Notes: generated by a model not told the origin, from the sequence alone. A stretch of DNA of 38,996 nt from Planctomycetia bacterium (GCA_016200205.1 JACQFF010000209.1:1-38996); one strand, 5' to 3'. Shown: positions 12,001-17,688, counted from the stretch's first letter. Made by a program: numbers and translations.

Positions 12001-14078
12001 TCAGGCTCGGCGCTCGAATCAACAATGGTGCTGTTCTGCCCGTCAATCAATATGTCGGTCTGGTTGAGCGGTGGCAGGTTCAGGTTCGCCCCGCCTTGGA
12101 TGTACGCGTCGCTCAAAATGATATTGGTGTTCAGGGCCAGTGCTCCGGCGTTTGGACCCATATTGGCGTTATTGATGCCGGCGGCCCCAGACCGCGCCAG
12201 AACGGTGAGCGTGCTACTGCCGGCGGCAGTGCGAATCGTGAGCGCGGGCGCGGAAATCGTCGGATTCCCTCCCACAAAAGCTTCGGTTGTACTTGTCACC
12301 ACGTTGGTTGCGACCGCGAAACCATTCGCATTGGCCCCCACCGCGGGCGTCGCATTGGCCGTCGTGTTGACGTTGTGATTGGGAGTCGCAGTCAAAGTCA
12401 CTGCCCCGCTGGAGACAATGGAACCCGCCGTCGTGACATAGGCGCGCGTGTTGGCGAGAAGAACGGTCGCCGCGATTGCCGCGGCGTCGGTTTGGGGTCC
12501 TGCCGCTGTCGCTGCGCCAATTTGTGAGAGCCTCGTGGGATTGGGGCCCCCGCCCACAGGCGAGGCAGTGGACATGGTGGTAATGCTGCTGTTGGCCGTG
12601 GCGCTGACGTCGATCGAGCTGGATTGTGTCACGCTGGCTGTGCCGTCGATGAACGCCTCGGTTGTCTCCGTAATCACCGGTGCCGCAGTCGTCGTGCCAG
12701 TGGCGGCGCCGGCCCCGACCCCCGTTGTCGTCGTGTTGACCGTGGTGTTGGTTGTCGCGCTAACGTTCACCGCTCCGACGGCGCTAACGGTCGAGTTGCC
12801 CGAAACGTGGCTGCGCGCGGTGTTGTTGATGACCGGCGCCCCCACGCCGATGTCGGCGGCGACCAGCCCTGCGACTGCGTTGGCGAGCACCGTTGAGTTG
12901 ACGGTAGATACCGCGTTGGCTGTGAAAACGCCGGATGCCGTGATCATAGAGTTCCCCGTTACCGCCACCTCAGCCGACACGTTCGCCAGCAGCGACACAA
13001 GGGGAATGTTTGGCGCCAAGTTGGTGACGCTTGACACGAGCGTAGCGCTAGCCGTTAAGGTAATGTTGTTTCCGGCGAGGTTCGCGCCATTGATGTCCAC
13101 TGCGGCCGCGACGGTCGCAAGCGGGAGCATGTCGGGCGTGACGAGAGTTCCCACCGCCGCCGTCGCATTGAGCGTGATGTCTCCTGCCGTAACGGTAACC
13201 CCTGGGTTAACGGTAATCTGTTCCGCGTTGACCGTGAGCGAGTGGCCCGCCAGACTCACGTTGCCCATGACCGTCACCGCGTCCACGCCTGCCTGGCCAT
13301 CCACAGTCAGCGCTGCGTTAAAACCGGGGTCAAGCGGTCCTAGGGCAAATGTGTCATTCCCGCTGTTCATGTCCACCGTCAGCGAGGTGCTGGGAACGGG
13401 AAACGTCGTCGTCTCGAAACCTCCGTTGTTGCTCTGAAGAGTGACCTGTCCTGCGCTGCTGGTGAGCGTGGCGGACTGATCGGCGGCCGGGAGGGTGATG
13501 ACCACGTCAGACGCCGTGCCGCCCAGCGTAATTGGCTCTATATTGAGGTAATTGATGGTTGCGCCGTCGAACGTGATGGCCCCGGAACCGGGTCCGGTCG
13601 CGGACATTCCGACCTTCTGGTGGTTTCCGCCTTGGACCACGAGGGTGTCGAAACCCGGCCCGCCATCGTATGTCAACCCCGCCCCATTACTTCCCAACGC
13701 GGCAATCAGCGACGAATCCAGGTAGAGTGTATCGTTGCCTCCGCCGAGGCTCACGGTGATTTGCGTTGCCGGAGAAATCGTCAGCGATTGGACGCCCGCG
13801 ACCCTGCTATCCAAGTCCGCTGTATACTGGATTCCATCCGTGCTGAATTCCAGGACCCCCGATGTCGCCCGCAGATGGAGCTGGTCGTCCGCTGCATTGC
13901 CCAAGAATGTGACGGCGGCCGGCGGAGAAAGTTGAGGGCTGACGGTTAACAGCCTCCTTACCTCGAGCCATTCAAAGCCCAACCGCCGGCCGCGGGCAAG
14001 TAACGCTCGCCGCTGTGCGTGTGATTGAGAAACACTTTGACCCTTGTCACGCGAATCGGTCGTTCGATGTTTGCGCAT
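1..14078 (-). CDS. Giant LEPR-XLL-type secreted repeat protein, adhesin-like (3' end outside the window)
   Basis: The frame is open from ATG 14078 to base 1, giving at least 4,692 codons. The C-terminus lies beyond the left edge. The N-terminus is basic, followed by FEWLEVRRLLT (residues ~35-45), which fits the LEPR-XLL motif found near the start of giant planctomycete exported proteins. Residues ~95-150 hold two RTX-like Gly/Asp segments (GGGNDTLYL, DGGPGFDTLVV). The rest is rich in Ala, Gly, Thr, Val, Asn and Ser and alternates short beta-strand phrases such as GNLTVTA and AFVGPAA, typical of a beta-helix or beta-solenoid stalk. I noticed no cysteine in the translation and very few tryptophans. 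Three repeat systems are listed separately. The start is chosen because an in-frame TGA lies ~80 bases upstream and GGGAG sits ~11 bases before ATG. Expected role (inference): cell-surface or exported structural protein or adhesin; no catalytic domain was seen. The plus strand carries long accidental frames that should not be annotated. Confidence 0.9.
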   Translation of the reverse strand, partial: MRKHRTTDSRDKGQSVSQSHAQRRALLARGRRLGFEWLEVRRLLTVSPQLSPPAAVTFLGNAADDQLHLRATSGVLEFSTDGIQYTADLDSRVAGVQSLTISPATQITVSLGGGNDTLYLDSSLIAALGSNGAGLTYDGGPGFDTLVVQGGNHQKVGMSATGPGSGAITFDGATINYLNIEPITLGGTASDVVITLPAADQSATLTSSAGQVTLQSNNGGFETTTFPVPSTSLTVDMNSGNDTFALGPLDPGFNAALTVDGQAGVDAVTVMGNVSLAGHSLTVNAEQITVNPGVTVTAGDITLNATAAVGTLVTPDMLPLATVAAAVDINGANLAGNNITLTASATLVSSVTNLAPNIPLVSLLANVSAEVAVTGNSMITASGVFTANAVSTVNSTVLANAVAGLVAADIGVGAPVINNTARSHVSGNSTVSAVGAVNVSATTNTTVNTTTTGVGAGAATGTTTAAPVITETTEAFIDGTASVTQSSSIDVSATANSSITTMSTASPVGGGPNPTRLSQIGAATAAGPQTDAAAIAATVLLANTRAYVTTAGSIVSSGAVTLTATPNHNVNTTANATPAVGANANGFAVATNVVTSTTEAFVGGNPTISAPALTIRTAAGSSTLTVLARSGAAGINNANMGPNAGALALNTNIILSDAYIQGGANLNLPPLNQTDILIDGQNSTIVDSSAEPDGAAVIGNLGMGRSVAGNLSFNTTRAAIRSGASIAGARNLTVTAHGNQNGLVTGLAGALATSNANSLTVAGNFSNNSSVALIDAGTTISLGGALTVKAEHDATTILHARSDAVAALNGSANKALATPLAVNLGNDLATTTVAGNVTAAGDINILANSAVQNQSEGVAGAAGADVNGTSSDSLVASEIAFLQNRANFVFGSAPVPPQSTPTTTVFTNQPTSGNAAALGFNLGNAGATANVTGTAVVTSSGGVLNVISTSDIDSNALASASTVNNLAGIAAAIAFDAQTMNTIASLGGAATANQIVVRTGMSGDGVHTLSADSTSGVGTNVAGLSGAVAITLALGTSNAFVANGATLTLAGGGNHDLLVQADTTIDNVANATPAVDMSITVGVGASAELNSGNFVTVAQIQNAGVQGARNVSVLSTGNYETHALAAAGASNDEAAAAALAAVISNNNTIANLTNSTAVSTITGDLVVTAHQVSTASYLALASSNAGDIGAGAAIAIPVIQGGAQSFAGNSMNVAGTVSVTANTQTFMGTDAVASQMGVQQGLPALLDQIIALGMDASGLGRAPLQFDPIAAVNGPADTLTIPNHGLNTGDAVIYTNNGDDSDNVGSLQDGLAYYVHKLTNNTFTLHGTFDDAVSGANPVNLEPASDADVMSLIKPAVPAAVVALINKSRGTGRGAVGAAAAAAANLDFSSALAGVAPGAVLNSGGAVNVHSILESNPTSFANAGNVNTGTGVGVAVAANIVSQVNQASIGGTVTAPTIDVGSSLGGGGVASPSAEAISGTGDMADTGVAGALALNLGIPLPIAPINIPLPTLPALPVPLPIPINLPTLPNIPTPVGSQQNAVILSGANLTLLNGGDLNVHSDYQGNYQATAHADTGGSVGVGPSAATNATTQQTLAEIQDATITGNQVNGLDRTDINVMATGSFRSTATADSGSNSSTGFPGAIALNYGKLDTIARSTNTTGTTNISGNLDIEAQHTVSQLHTASTNSAVSSGFGAAIAAGYSDGGAQASSGMRINVPTGTVTVLANNTSTLTANGTSGQSGASTAAGNFQVTKETVHQVEGLLAVAGLPEVPVNVVNVLERATAETADGPVGAAAALALNLDFGASLASLAPGGVVVVPAAPLVKASGHLGVDATADAHSVDAASGIGIAAAINVDGQRIETSIGGSVTAPSITVLTETSGDGINHFVAKAISGAGGADIGVAGAFALNVSADPSNLLNGTGGGQQNALIADGANLNIFPAGGNVVVTSNYVGDYRATATSLPASGPTIGIGPSVALNAINHTTRAQIGAALITGANDIDVTGNGTYTTTTHADAGANNSGALPAAIALTGASNDTFAQLMPGVVMSHIPGNLTVTANHVATTNTVADAKLSGLLTSQVGLGAAIAAGGPIGGGHAIAGPNLSVGGSVNVSANTSTNVHTNAFAAQAGVVATGISVDEQTQRQLKRLSVLTGLDPILFPFVDPNPPLQASFNPVTDVNAAADTITIATPHEFSTGDAVVYRINQDDTDVGDLLDQQTYFISVNADNPALVQLHSTRADALAGLNPVHLTPVPDFDDRHTLTAEKTFDPATAVDEGADTINLGNLSGLVDGDAVKYFNGGGTNIGGLTDGGLYYVHVDASNPNAITANFFATRQAALKNDGAIDLKLAGVTGTTHRVVRVVDAQEPLRLAIDPQSDVDAATNTIKKNGTAQRFVTGDTVVYHNNGDIQSIGALVSGNTYYVGVVNDANGSSVALQLYATRAQALTGQNPIALAPVASANVLHSLEPTRVIDPATSVDSDANTIDFGDFRSLSDGDAVVYRNGGSASIGGLVDGAVYYVASDVVHPSQYVFDPKHVGGETNAVMLGAGNSQGFQTGDRIVYDSNGGVAIGGLTSGNTYFLKVDPKDPGNVFFAKFYNSKDDAEADNNPITLDSGPATGTTHFIEHLIRVRLFEDQGLAKIANSSDPAVAATAVPIDLDGSVATGTAHRFEKVVVNHVDQRSLPNVQVGAAAAIGVGVNLAHSEAAIGPGGTIVADQVNVSSLLDLDSHGDADALSIVLAAPLSVGLALGGNYSQATNIAQVDDGAHVTANSVSLVAGGKNDLPDRYTANGASAALGLGGNLAGSLAVNAMMNHTAARIGKNATVNSATGVDVLANLRRVGPNFVDSGGVDSTARAGGVAFSLVAAAGAAAAGAVTVPGDLTEALIDDGANVTAQNGVDVRAKNKQTLDSQAVGGALSTLFAASLGAAFSSTNSEARAKIGAATVQTTTGQINVISKTHGDVNSFALGLTAGGIIAVGGAVTANISSNTTTAAIDGAGSVTSPTSVFVTASDDSALTANSAQLAASFVGAAGVSVAINSMTNTVQAYIAGSTVTAQNGNVDVSATSSYDVHALALGFSLAGAASFVGSITENSLNNTTDASLRDAATVVAQNEVLVHALDDSSVSADSGGLSASLGVGAGASLAMNKMAGTVRAGISGAKVTTNTGDVSVTAKTSHSGGNDVSAFALGFSVAGLAAGYGMAAINDVSNTTQAFIDSGANVHSADKVVLSAIDDSELSGIAAGLGASAFVGAGLSFASNTAANVVQAFVDGPDTIVDAVGTLDITGTSVPALTALAVAITLSPLLSASGAAAINDSKTKSGAGITGLATVTADTVSLHSTSKASQSTVATGLAAAGFAAGSVMVAESAVGDSARSEATGKITTNQLDVLADATRTPDAGLQWLQFALFTGEAAFVGGQTSGTTEALIGAGADIVITGGGNVNVKATSTDVADMNIVDPNFVAAFSIGGLTSFAAAGSNASAHVDGKVSANDVTVAASAKKTADASTIVIKFSLVSLNGILLSKISDGLPADLPIPIPVSFDTSAVSQIGGDESAYLGTGANVTTAAALSVTADSTNIANSNTDLGGATIVNVSNFQSEASIGGSTQMHIDSGATIDVDTLTSTAHADNTATAGGASAGVAGVDVSLADIKASTSHDVAAYLGPAAGQYVYNQPAGTLTVANGGITLSGTSINTPTVKQLDFDVSAVKIEKVNPQAIAGGSTRAQAGGNFTINAGAAGITAFADSTNMATSHALAFQINAFDLNLSQRAVQTTHVTEAFVTPQASLTVNGGPLTLTANSKSTATLDQTNAFDLSALNIKVVESTADAGGSTNAYVDEASTIHATALLATATSNNNAKINNFQFQISGIEIDATKPHATTSHNTGAFVGPAANVEKEFDPTDPVHAVDADHDTINLGQVAGTLATGNAVKYFNGGGANVVGLIDGMTYFVRVDSSDPSNVKVQLFTTRDNALNNSNAIDLKLDNISGQHHRLVKQEDQGTITVGAPLQLTATSTNDATIKDLTIGVSGFKIKAVSPQISTGGSTQVHVGGKYTFNAPGVTGQATATNSPLWNSLNIGITAVGVDVISPKVSTPHETDAFVGRNAAITENGGDITLGATSFNQPKLEKFDFSLGAITVNVFQPEVDADGATRAFVDEGASVVAANLSVTATATNTATIDMSSIGIAAVAVTDIEPTVKTTHDTEAYVGPRAGNAPTAMTSGTIKLGGGTLSVEATSHSKAEMGSMTIDLGLVTIGSVRPEVTSGGTTLAHLGGTFDITAGAVNVTAEAPNTEATTQTFSLDIGVANLALGHNPVTANDETEAFLAPAAHVTVSGGPLTFHATSGASATVDSLNITIGVASLAFLSADANVAGATKAYVGNGAVLNAGGVSLLADANNSASATQKSFGIALLGGVKLDPSATAQHGVEAYLDGGSDVTASGTLTVSATSTNTATASSNGTQGAIIGLADVNPHAIVQGDTKAHIDGKAQTGDLSVAATATRTATATASMISINVAGGGNANAVADVHGDTLAQLSGAAQLTAGGNAVFMATAIPTASARATGGGGGVINGASLSSHATIDGNTKAFADNNANVVKTANLEFHALSTATGSSYSLAGTGGVFSDSGADAKTDVNPTIQAFIGNDVQVQHAAGSIIIDAKSSRAEGDATAKVYGGGAIFVGAANSTVNSKPAVTAFIGSGS
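1130..3140 (-). repeat. Array of ~110-residue units with a TxHxTEAFVGP signature
   Basis: On the minus strand the phrase T/S-x-H-x-T-E/D-A-F/Y-V-G-P recurs six times, with its alanine-glutamate region read at about 3112, 2758, 2436, 1801, 1483 and 1132. Spacings are 354, 322, 635, 318 and 351 bases. Each unit also contains a GGSTQAHVGG or GGATRAFVDEGA phrase about half a unit away, so the unit is itself a two-part structure. The 635-base gap contains one DGDAVxY cassette. Confidence 0.7.
2102..2414 (-). repeat. Isolated DGDAVxY cassette interrupting the ~110-residue array
   Basis: The minus strand encodes EKEFDPTDPVHAVDADHDTI, then ATGNAVKYFNGGG, DGMTYFVRVDSSDPS and TTRDNALNNSNAIDLKL. It is very close to one cassette of the 6070-7580 run (shared KYFNGGG, AIDLKL and HR segments). 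It falls inside the ~330-base array and accounts for the one spacing of about 635 bases in an otherwise 320-355 base rhythm. Confidence 0.75.
6070..7580 (-). repeat. Run of about six DGDAVxYxNGG cassettes in the giant gene
   Basis: Read on the minus strand, this stretch encodes consecutive 75-105-residue cassettes with the order FDPxxxVDxxxDTI, a short linker, TGDAVVY or DGDAVKY, GGxxIGGLxDGxxYYV, a D-x-x-NP segment, then a QLxxTRxxAL-like segment and an xNPIxLxPV or TTHRVVR end. The first four are complete, the fifth lacks its tail, and the last (about 6480-6070) is degenerate and may be one and a half units. Two further complete copies lie elsewhere in the same gene (10050-10286 and 2102-2414). 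The cassette is unlike the surrounding beta-helix repeats. Its function is unknown; a compact beta domain is an inference. Confidence 0.75.
9475..9595 (-). repeat. Proline-rich linker inside the second long repeat copy
   Basis: The minus strand encodes about 38 residues of alternating Pro with Leu/Ile/Val (for example LPTLPALPVPLPIPINLP), placed just before the SQQNAVILSGANL phrase. The other two long repeat copies lack it. It is likely an extended, flexible or polyproline-type spacer. Confidence 0.6.
10050..10286 (-). repeat. Isolated DGDAVxY cassette inside the first long repeat copy
   Basis: The minus-strand translation reads LQFDPIAAVNGPADTLTI, then NTGDAVIYTNNGDD, GLAYYVHKL and NPVNLEPA, matching the cassettes at 6070-7580. 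It sits near the end of the first long repeat unit, before the next unit starts. The corresponding place in the second unit has no cassette, so the module appears to be inserted independently of the units around it. Confidence 0.75.
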
Positions 14079-14145
14079 CGGAACCAGACTCCCGTACAGA
14101 AATGCCGGGAGTCGAACACAGGCACCCGGTTCCGCGAGCGGAACC
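14079..14145 (-). promoter_or_regulatory. Structured 5' leader of the giant gene with two hairpins masking the ribosome-binding site
   Basis: Reading toward the start codon on the minus strand: GGTTCCG (14145-14139), loop CTCG, CGGAACC (14134-14128) form a 7-bp hairpin. Then GACTCCCG (14113-14106), an 11-base loop, and CGGGAGTC (14094-14087) form an 8-bp hairpin that contains the GGGAG ribosome-binding site. A second GGTTCCG (14085-14079) abuts the ATG and could pair with the same CGGAACC instead of the upstream partner. The stems are seen in sequence; a translational on/off role is inference. Confidence 0.5.
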
Positions 14146-14212
14146 GTAGACGTCAATAATCAGCAATGAAGTGCTGTGTCGCGAAACCCGCAGGACTCGG
14201 TGGAACGAAGAA

Positions 14213-14479
14213 CTATATCCGCTTGAATTTTCTGTTTTACAACGGAAGCGCGCTCGCGCCGCTCAGGTCTTTGGCGTTGAGAGACTCGATTTACTGGCTG
14301 TTGGCGACGTCGTACGTGCCGATGTTGTAAGCGCACCCCACGGCACCGTAGCCGGTCCCGTCGTTGGCATTGCCGGGACTGCCGACCCGGGACCAAGCGA
14401 CGGTGACAGCCCGCGCATCGGCAGCCAAAGCGGCGACTGCCGCTAGAAAGAAAACAGCGACTGATTTCCACTTTAGCGT
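14213..14479 (-). pseudogene. Broken exported formylglycine-generating-enzyme-like (SUMF1/FGE-sulfatase domain) gene, 5' fragment
   Basis: The minus-strand frame starts with a signal-peptide-like stretch (KWKSVAVFFLAAVAALAADARA). It is followed by VTVAWSRVGSPGNANDGTGY, GAVGCAYNIGTYDVANSQ, then (past a stop) IESLNAKDLSGASALPL. This is the N-terminal pattern of exported planctomycete SUMF1-domain proteins, normally YEVTNSQY-x-EFLNAKDPSG...LYN. The two TAA stops (14293-14291 and 14239-14237) fall where the family has tyrosine, and a TAG follows at 14215-14213. No ATG is present at the expected start; an ACG (14479-14477) sits behind AGGGGG. The catalytic C-terminal part is absent. A sequencing error could explain one stop but not all of these defects. 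Confidence 0.6.
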
Positions 14480-14618
14480 TTCCCCCTGGCAAGTTCCCAA
14501 TGCCTCTAGTCGAACCAACGGAACAGGATTACCAAAAGTGGGGAGTCTGTCAAGTATATTTACAGAGAATTCTGCGGAGGATTGCGCAAGGCCGTCTAGC
14601 AGGTCGGGGCTGCGGGAA

Positions 14619-14745
14619 TTGGGGGAGAAGGCGAAGGCCCAAGTGGCCTCTGAGTTCAGCGTGCACACCAGCCAGGTCGCGGCCTGGAAGAAGCAGCTTC
14701 TAGGGCAGTCGCTGTGCATCGATGAACCGCGCCGACGGCGCATGA
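14619..14745 (+). pseudogene. IS3-family transposase OrfA remnant (helix-turn-helix part)
   Basis: The plus-strand frame reads LGEKAKAQVASEFSVHTSQ then VAAWKKQLLGQS. This matches the DNA-binding part of IS3-family OrfA proteins (ELAxxFxVHPxQIxxWKKQLL). The N-terminus, frameshift region and DDE catalytic OrfB are absent, and no inverted terminal repeats were found. It lies beside the broken SUMF1 gene, between the giant gene and the symporter gene, which suggests old insertion and decay at this junction. Confidence 0.5.
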
Positions 14746-14763
14746 GAGAACCGGATCACGATC

Positions 14764-16560
14764 ATGATACTCGGGCTTAAATCGATCGACATTTCCGTCA
14801 TCGTCGCCTATTTCGCCGCAGTGCTGGCGATCGGTTTCTGGGCAGCGCGCCGCGTCAAGAGCGAGGAGGATTTTTTTCTCGGCGGGCGGCGCTTCGGCAA
14901 GGGGCTATTGGTGATGCACTGGCTCTGCACCGGCACTCACAGCGAGATGGCGGTGCAGGTCGCCGGCGCCACGGCCAGAGTCGGCCTCGGCGGCATCTGG
15001 TACCAGTGGATGTGGCTCTTCTCAACCCCCTTCTATTGGTTCATTGCGCCGATTACTCGGCGGATGCGCGTGATCACGACGGGCGATTTCTTTCGCATCC
15101 GCTACGGCCGCAGCCTGGAGATGCTCTATTCGGTTGTGGCACTGGTCTATTTCATGCAATCGATGGCCCTGCTGTTGCGCGGCGCCGCGGCGGCGATTTC
15201 CGGAGCGACCGGAGGCGAACTCCCCATGGAGCGGTCCGTTGTCGCGCTGTCGATCATGTTCGCCACATACGTCATGGCGGGCGGGCTGGTGGCGGCCGCA
15301 TTCACCGACGTGTTGCAAGGCGTGATGATCATCGCGCTGTCGTTGATGCTGGTGCCGGCGGGCCTCGCGCTGGTGGGAGGCCTCTCGGGGCTGCACGAAC
15401 AACTGCCCGCCGCCATGTTCTCGATTACCGCCCCGGAGGGAATGAACGAAGGAGACCCTTGGTTCGTGCTGGCCATGTCGGCGCTGGGGTTGACGGGCAT
15501 CGTCGCGCAGCCGCACGTCATGGCGGCCACCGCCTCCGGGCGAGCCGAGACCGAAGCGCGTGTCGGCATGACGTACGGCAATTTCATCAAACGACTCTTG
15601 ACGATCGCTTGGGCTTTCACCGGATTGATCGCCTTGGCCGCCTTCCCAGAGATCATTTCCGGACATGCGGCCGGAAGCGAGGAGCTCAAGCATGCGAGCG
15701 AAACTTTGTTCGGCCGAGCGATCCAGGAGTTCTTGGGAGACGGCTGGCGCGGCTTGATGATCGCCTGCCTGATCGCCGGCGTGACCAGCGCCGAAACCTT
15801 CATGGTCGTCGGTTCGGCCATCTTCACGCGCAACTTCTACGTCCATGCCGTCCCGGGCCAGACCGACGCGCATTACTTGTGGGTCGGACGCGCCGCCTCG
15901 GCCGCCATGCTGGCCCTGAGCATCCTGATGGCATTCTACGCCGGCAGTGTGACGCAATTGCTGGTCGCGTCGGTCCAAGTCGTGGGCTTGTTGGGAGGCC
16001 CGTTCTGGCTGGGCGTCTTTTGGCGCCGCGCCAACACGCCGGGCGTGTGGGCCAGTTTTGTCGGTACCTTGCTTGCGTGGGGCGCGATGAGCCTCGACGA
16101 GGGCAGCTTGCCGAACATCTATCCCGTGCAGTGGGCCGCCAGCGTGCTCACGGCGACGGGCGAGATGCTCCACGTGCGCGGCGTGTCGAAACCGGCCGAG
16201 ATCCTGATTACGCTTTCGACCGAGTTCGGGCTGCTGGTCCTTGTCAGCCTGCTGACGCGGCCGCATCCCCCCGGGCGGCTGGACCCGTTCTTCGCGCGGT
16301 TGCTGACGCCGGTCGGCAAAGAACCCGAGGTCCAGTGGATCGACGCCCCCGCGGATCTGCCCGAGTCGGCAACGCTGGGAATGGACGGGGTTAAGCTCGA
16401 CTATCGCAAGTCCTCGTCCTATGCGCACCAGCGCTTGCTCCGATGGGGGATTGAAATTCCCCGCATGACCTGGTTCGACTGGGGCGGGTTCGTGCTGGCC
16501 TGGATCCTTGTCGGGGCGCTATTGGCACTGATGCTGTTTCTGACCGGCTACGGCGCATGA
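14764..16560 (+). CDS. Sodium:solute symporter (SSS family)
   Basis: 598 residues and about 13 hydrophobic segments, matching the solute:sodium symporter family. The start shows the family pattern: a first membrane helix (residues ~7-28), EEDFFLGGRR (35-44), then a second segment with LCTGTHSEMAVQVAG. Later segments include the GLTGIVAQPHVMAATASGRA stretch and VVGLLGGPFWLGVFWRRAN. A ~60-residue polar stretch precedes a final membrane helix at the extreme C-terminus. It should import a small organic solute with sodium across the inner membrane; the substrate cannot be read from sequence. The dehydrogenase gene starts 56 bases downstream on the same strand, suggesting cotranscription and that the imported solute, or a product of it, is oxidised. 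The ATG start is kept because it directly precedes the family N-terminus; the ribosome-binding site (GAGAG) is weak. Confidence 0.88.
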   Translation: MILGLKSIDISVIVAYFAAVLAIGFWAARRVKSEEDFFLGGRRFGKGLLVMHWLCTGTHSEMAVQVAGATARVGLGGIWYQWMWLFSTPFYWFIAPITRRMRVITTGDFFRIRYGRSLEMLYSVVALVYFMQSMALLLRGAAAAISGATGGELPMERSVVALSIMFATYVMAGGLVAAAFTDVLQGVMIIALSLMLVPAGLALVGGLSGLHEQLPAAMFSITAPEGMNEGDPWFVLAMSALGLTGIVAQPHVMAATASGRAETEARVGMTYGNFIKRLLTIAWAFTGLIALAAFPEIISGHAAGSEELKHASETLFGRAIQEFLGDGWRGLMIACLIAGVTSAETFMVVGSAIFTRNFYVHAVPGQTDAHYLWVGRAASAAMLALSILMAFYAGSVTQLLVASVQVVGLLGGPFWLGVFWRRANTPGVWASFVGTLLAWGAMSLDEGSLPNIYPVQWAASVLTATGEMLHVRGVSKPAEILITLSTEFGLLVLVSLLTRPHPPGRLDPFFARLLTPVGKEPEVQWIDAPADLPESATLGMDGVKLDYRKSSSYAHQRLLRWGIEIPRMTWFDWGGFVLAWILVGALLALMLFLTGYGA

Positions 16561-16616
16561 CGCTTCGGCCCATTCGCAATTCCAAAAGTCTGCAATCAAC
16601 ACCCCGAGGAATCCCG

Positions 16617-17372
16617 ATGACAAACGAGTTTCAAGATCGCGTGGCGCTTGTGACCGGAGGCTCGCGCGGGATCGGCCGGGCCATTGCCCTACGGCTGGCC
16701 GGCGAGGGGGCCCATGTGGCGATCAGTTATGCCTCACGCAAAGGCGACGCCGAACAGACCGTGGGCAAGATTCGGGCCCTTGGGCGCAACGCGATCGCCG
16801 AGCCGTGTAACGTTGCCCATCCGACCGATGTCGAGCGGCTTGTCGCCAGAGCGCGGAATGAACTTGGACCGATCGACTACCTGGCACACTGCGGCGCGAT
16901 CAGTAACCTGGCCGACCACAACCAGCTCTCCTACGATCAATGGCGCGAGACGATCGACGTGAACTTGAATGGGACGTATCTTGCGGTATTCGCCGTCAAG
17001 GACGAAATGACCGCGCGCCGCTTTGGCCGCATCGTGACGATTTCATCCATCGCGGCCCTGTTGCCGCGTAAAATGCAGATTCACTATTCCGCGTCCAAGG
17101 CCGGCGTGATGGCTTTCACTCGCTGCTGCGCCGAAGCGCTGGCGCCCTATAACGTCCGCATCAACTGCATCGCTCCTGGCCTGATCGAAACGGAAATGGC
17201 GGGCGTCCTTCCGCCCGAGCGCAGACAAGAGGTGATCGCCGCCACGCCTCTGGGGCGTATTGGACAGCCGGAGGACATCGCCTCGGTGGCCCGCTTTCTG
17301 CTCAGCGACGAATCGAGCTTTATGACGGGCCAGACGATCGTGGCCTCGGGCGGCCGATTGATGATGAGCTGA
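16617..17372 (+). CDS. Short-chain dehydrogenase/reductase (classical SDR, FabG-like)
   Basis: 251 residues, the usual length for a classical SDR. The cofactor motif TGGSRGIG is at residues 13-20, the structural Asn in DVNLNGT at 116, and the catalytic set is Ser144, Tyr157 and Lys161 (YSASK), followed by the PGLIETEM loop. The usual NNAG motif after strand 4 reads HCGA (91-94), a mild departure. It catalyses NAD(P)-dependent oxidation or reduction of an alcohol/carbonyl group in the cytoplasm; FabG-like biosynthesis is possible but the neighbours favour catabolism. The start at 16617 is preferred over an in-frame ATG overlapping the symporter stop (16557), because GAGGA lies 7 bases before it and the protein then begins exactly at the fold. 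Confidence 0.9.
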   Translation: MTNEFQDRVALVTGGSRGIGRAIALRLAGEGAHVAISYASRKGDAEQTVGKIRALGRNAIAEPCNVAHPTDVERLVARARNELGPIDYLAHCGAISNLADHNQLSYDQWRETIDVNLNGTYLAVFAVKDEMTARRFGRIVTISSIAALLPRKMQIHYSASKAGVMAFTRCCAEALAPYNVRINCIAPGLIETEMAGVLPPERRQEVIAATPLGRIGQPEDIASVARFLLSDESSFMTGQTIVASGGRLMMS

Positions 17373-17688
17373 GCACTAAAGCCGTGCAACGGGATGAAAG
17401 CGGACTGCCGGATCGCCCCCGCGTGCCAGGCGGATTTCAAGGAGCCCGCGCTCAAGACAGCCCCATGCGCCGGACCGAGAGTCGCGTTGAACTGGCGATC
17501 AATGCACCGGCGGCGCTGCGCGGCCCGGGATCTCTTGCAGCCAACTCGAATCGACGTCCGCCGCGGGGATGGGTTGGCTTGGTTGCCTGTTGCTTTCGGC
17601 GGGTGTACAACACATCAACGTCAGCCTCGGGTATGGCTCGACGCGTCCGCATGGTGTCCCTGTTGCATAGTCCTTCGGATGCACGTCC
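17373..17688 (+). other. Intergenic, 316 bases, nothing recognised
   Basis: The stretch lies between the dehydrogenase and the cyclase-family gene. The short frames crossing it on both strands resemble nothing known, and no hairpin with a T-tract or clear promoter was seen. Confidence 0.5.

Noticed and set aside
825-13949. Many long plus-strand frames over the giant gene (the longest about 570 codons at 9363-11075)
   Set aside because: They are antisense shadows of a GC-rich repetitive gene: composition is Arg/Gly/Ala- or Val/Ala-rich with no family pattern, while the minus frame is open throughout and shows a signal, repeats and consistent residue use.
14079-14145. tRNA-like TTCGACTCCCGGC on the minus strand upstream of the giant gene
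   Set aside because: It resembles a T-arm, but no acceptor stem, D-arm or anticodon arm can be drawn around it; the hairpins described instead fit better.
15006-16428. Frames of 460-470 codons overlapping the symporter gene on both strands
   Set aside because: The symporter frame explains the region fully; the others are Arg/Gly-rich and lack any motif.
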